DNA of 5,959 nucleotides from an uncultured Methylobacillus sp. GTDB taxonomy: Bacteria > Pseudomonadota > Gammaproteobacteria > Burkholderiales > Methylophilaceae. Each line of letters starts with the position of its first letter. The first letter of the stretch is position 1. The position numbers and the translations under genes were made by a program. The notes beneath the pieces are model-generated. The model was not told the DNA's origin. It was given only the letters and a program-made list of their open reading frames with translations, and did no database searches. The DNA lies in the NCBI GenBank assembly GCA_946481235.1, contig CAMLME010000117.1, forward strand, positions 1 to 5,959, read 5' to 3'. Positions 5,821-5,959 of this stretch are shown here, piece by piece.

Positions 5821-5959
5821 CCATTTCCCCTTTCGAACGATGAATAAGAATTTCAGCGATTTGACGGGCTTGCCGCGCGGCTTGACTGCCTGGCGTGACT
5901 TGCTCGGTGACAATCGCCCCTTCCATTAGCAATGCCAGGTGGCTCGCCACGTCTTCCGC
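5804..5959 (-). CDS. C-terminal end of a probable TetR/AcrR-family regulator (5' part outside window)
   Basis: The frame is open from the window edge to TGA at 5804-5806 and gives 51 residues. The stretch SHLALLMEGAIVTEQV (6-21), followed by SQAARQARQIAEILIH (25-40), has the pattern of the last two helices of TetR-family ligand-binding domains: a hydrophobic helix with 'LL.EGA', then a short loop and an Ala/Arg-rich amphipathic helix ending near the C-terminus. The helix-turn-helix domain, which would prove the assignment, is upstream of the window. TetR proteins are usually dimeric repressors released by a small ligand and often regulate an adjacent transporter or enzyme. Here the next gene, an HPP membrane protein, begins inside this one, which fits such a pairing. 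The fragment has no start codon of its own in this window and is too short to stand alone, yet its composition is protein-like, while the overlapping HPP-frame extension is not. Confidence 0.68.
   Translation of the reverse strand, partial: AEDVASHLALLMEGAIVTEQVTPGSQAARQARQIAEILIHRSKGEMGARIH
5827..5832 (-). promoter_or_regulatory. Ribosome-binding site deciding the GTG start of the HPP gene
   Basis: On the minus strand AAGGGG (5827-5832) stands six bases before GTG at 5818-5820. No comparable purine-rich site stands in good position before the upstream ATG at 5911-5913 apart from what encodes the regulator. The site lies within the coding sequence of the regulator, as expected for overlapping, coupled genes. 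An ATG at 5822-5824 is closer to it but is in the regulator's frame and stops after six codons. Confidence 0.5.

Noticed and set aside
5821..5913. Thirty-one residue N-terminal extension of the HPP protein from ATG 5911-5913
   Set aside because: The same bases encode a TetR-like C-terminus in another frame. The extension is basic and unlike HPP proteins, and a GTG with a ribosome-binding site exists at 5818-5820.
5438..5929. Plus-strand open frame of 163 codons opposite the HPP gene
   Set aside because: It lies opposite the HPP gene and the end of the regulator gene, and shows no coherent domain or membrane pattern.

Overview
All six complete or partial genes with a clear reading frame here, plus a seventh fragment cut by the window edge, lie on the minus strand, so transcription runs from the high-coordinate end to the low. 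The window is GC-rich, with strong third-position G/C bias. The gene types (a long AsmA-like DUF748 protein, an HPP-family membrane protein, VOC proteins, a half-size EamA transporter) fit a proteobacterium. A betaproteobacterium is my best guess, but no marker gene settles this.

Layout in order of transcription: (1) 5804-5959, the last 51 codons of a probable TetR-family regulator whose DNA-binding part lies outside the window; (2) 5311-5820, an HPP-family membrane protein that starts at a GTG inside the end of the regulator gene; (3) after an 89-base gap, 4790-5221, a single-domain EamA transporter; (4) 4360-4782, a VOC-superfamily protein whose ribosome-binding site contains the stop codon of the EamA gene; (5) 18 bases further, 844-4341, a 1165-residue DUF748/AsmA-like envelope protein with an OmpA-like C-terminus, starting at GTG; (6) after a 98-base gap with an inverted repeat and a weak promoter candidate, 410-745, a 111-residue membrane protein with two hydrophobic ends and a coiled-coil middle; (7) 33 bases further, 1-376, a second VOC protein cut off at the window edge.

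The tight spacings suggest at least three transcriptional or translational groups: regulator + HPP, EamA + VOC + DUF748, and small membrane protein + VOC. They could also form one long operon, since no convincing terminator is visible. The regulator probably controls the HPP gene with which it overlaps. The DUF748 protein is predicted to be anchored in the inner membrane and to extend into the periplasm. The two VOC proteins and the EamA transporter have no assignable substrate. No stretch over 100 bases lacks a gene. I see no RNA gene, mobile element or CRISPR array. I find no convincing new multi-gene system: the most distinctive items are the internal repeats and modified OmpA-like end of the DUF748 protein, and the unrecognised coiled-coil membrane protein next to it.
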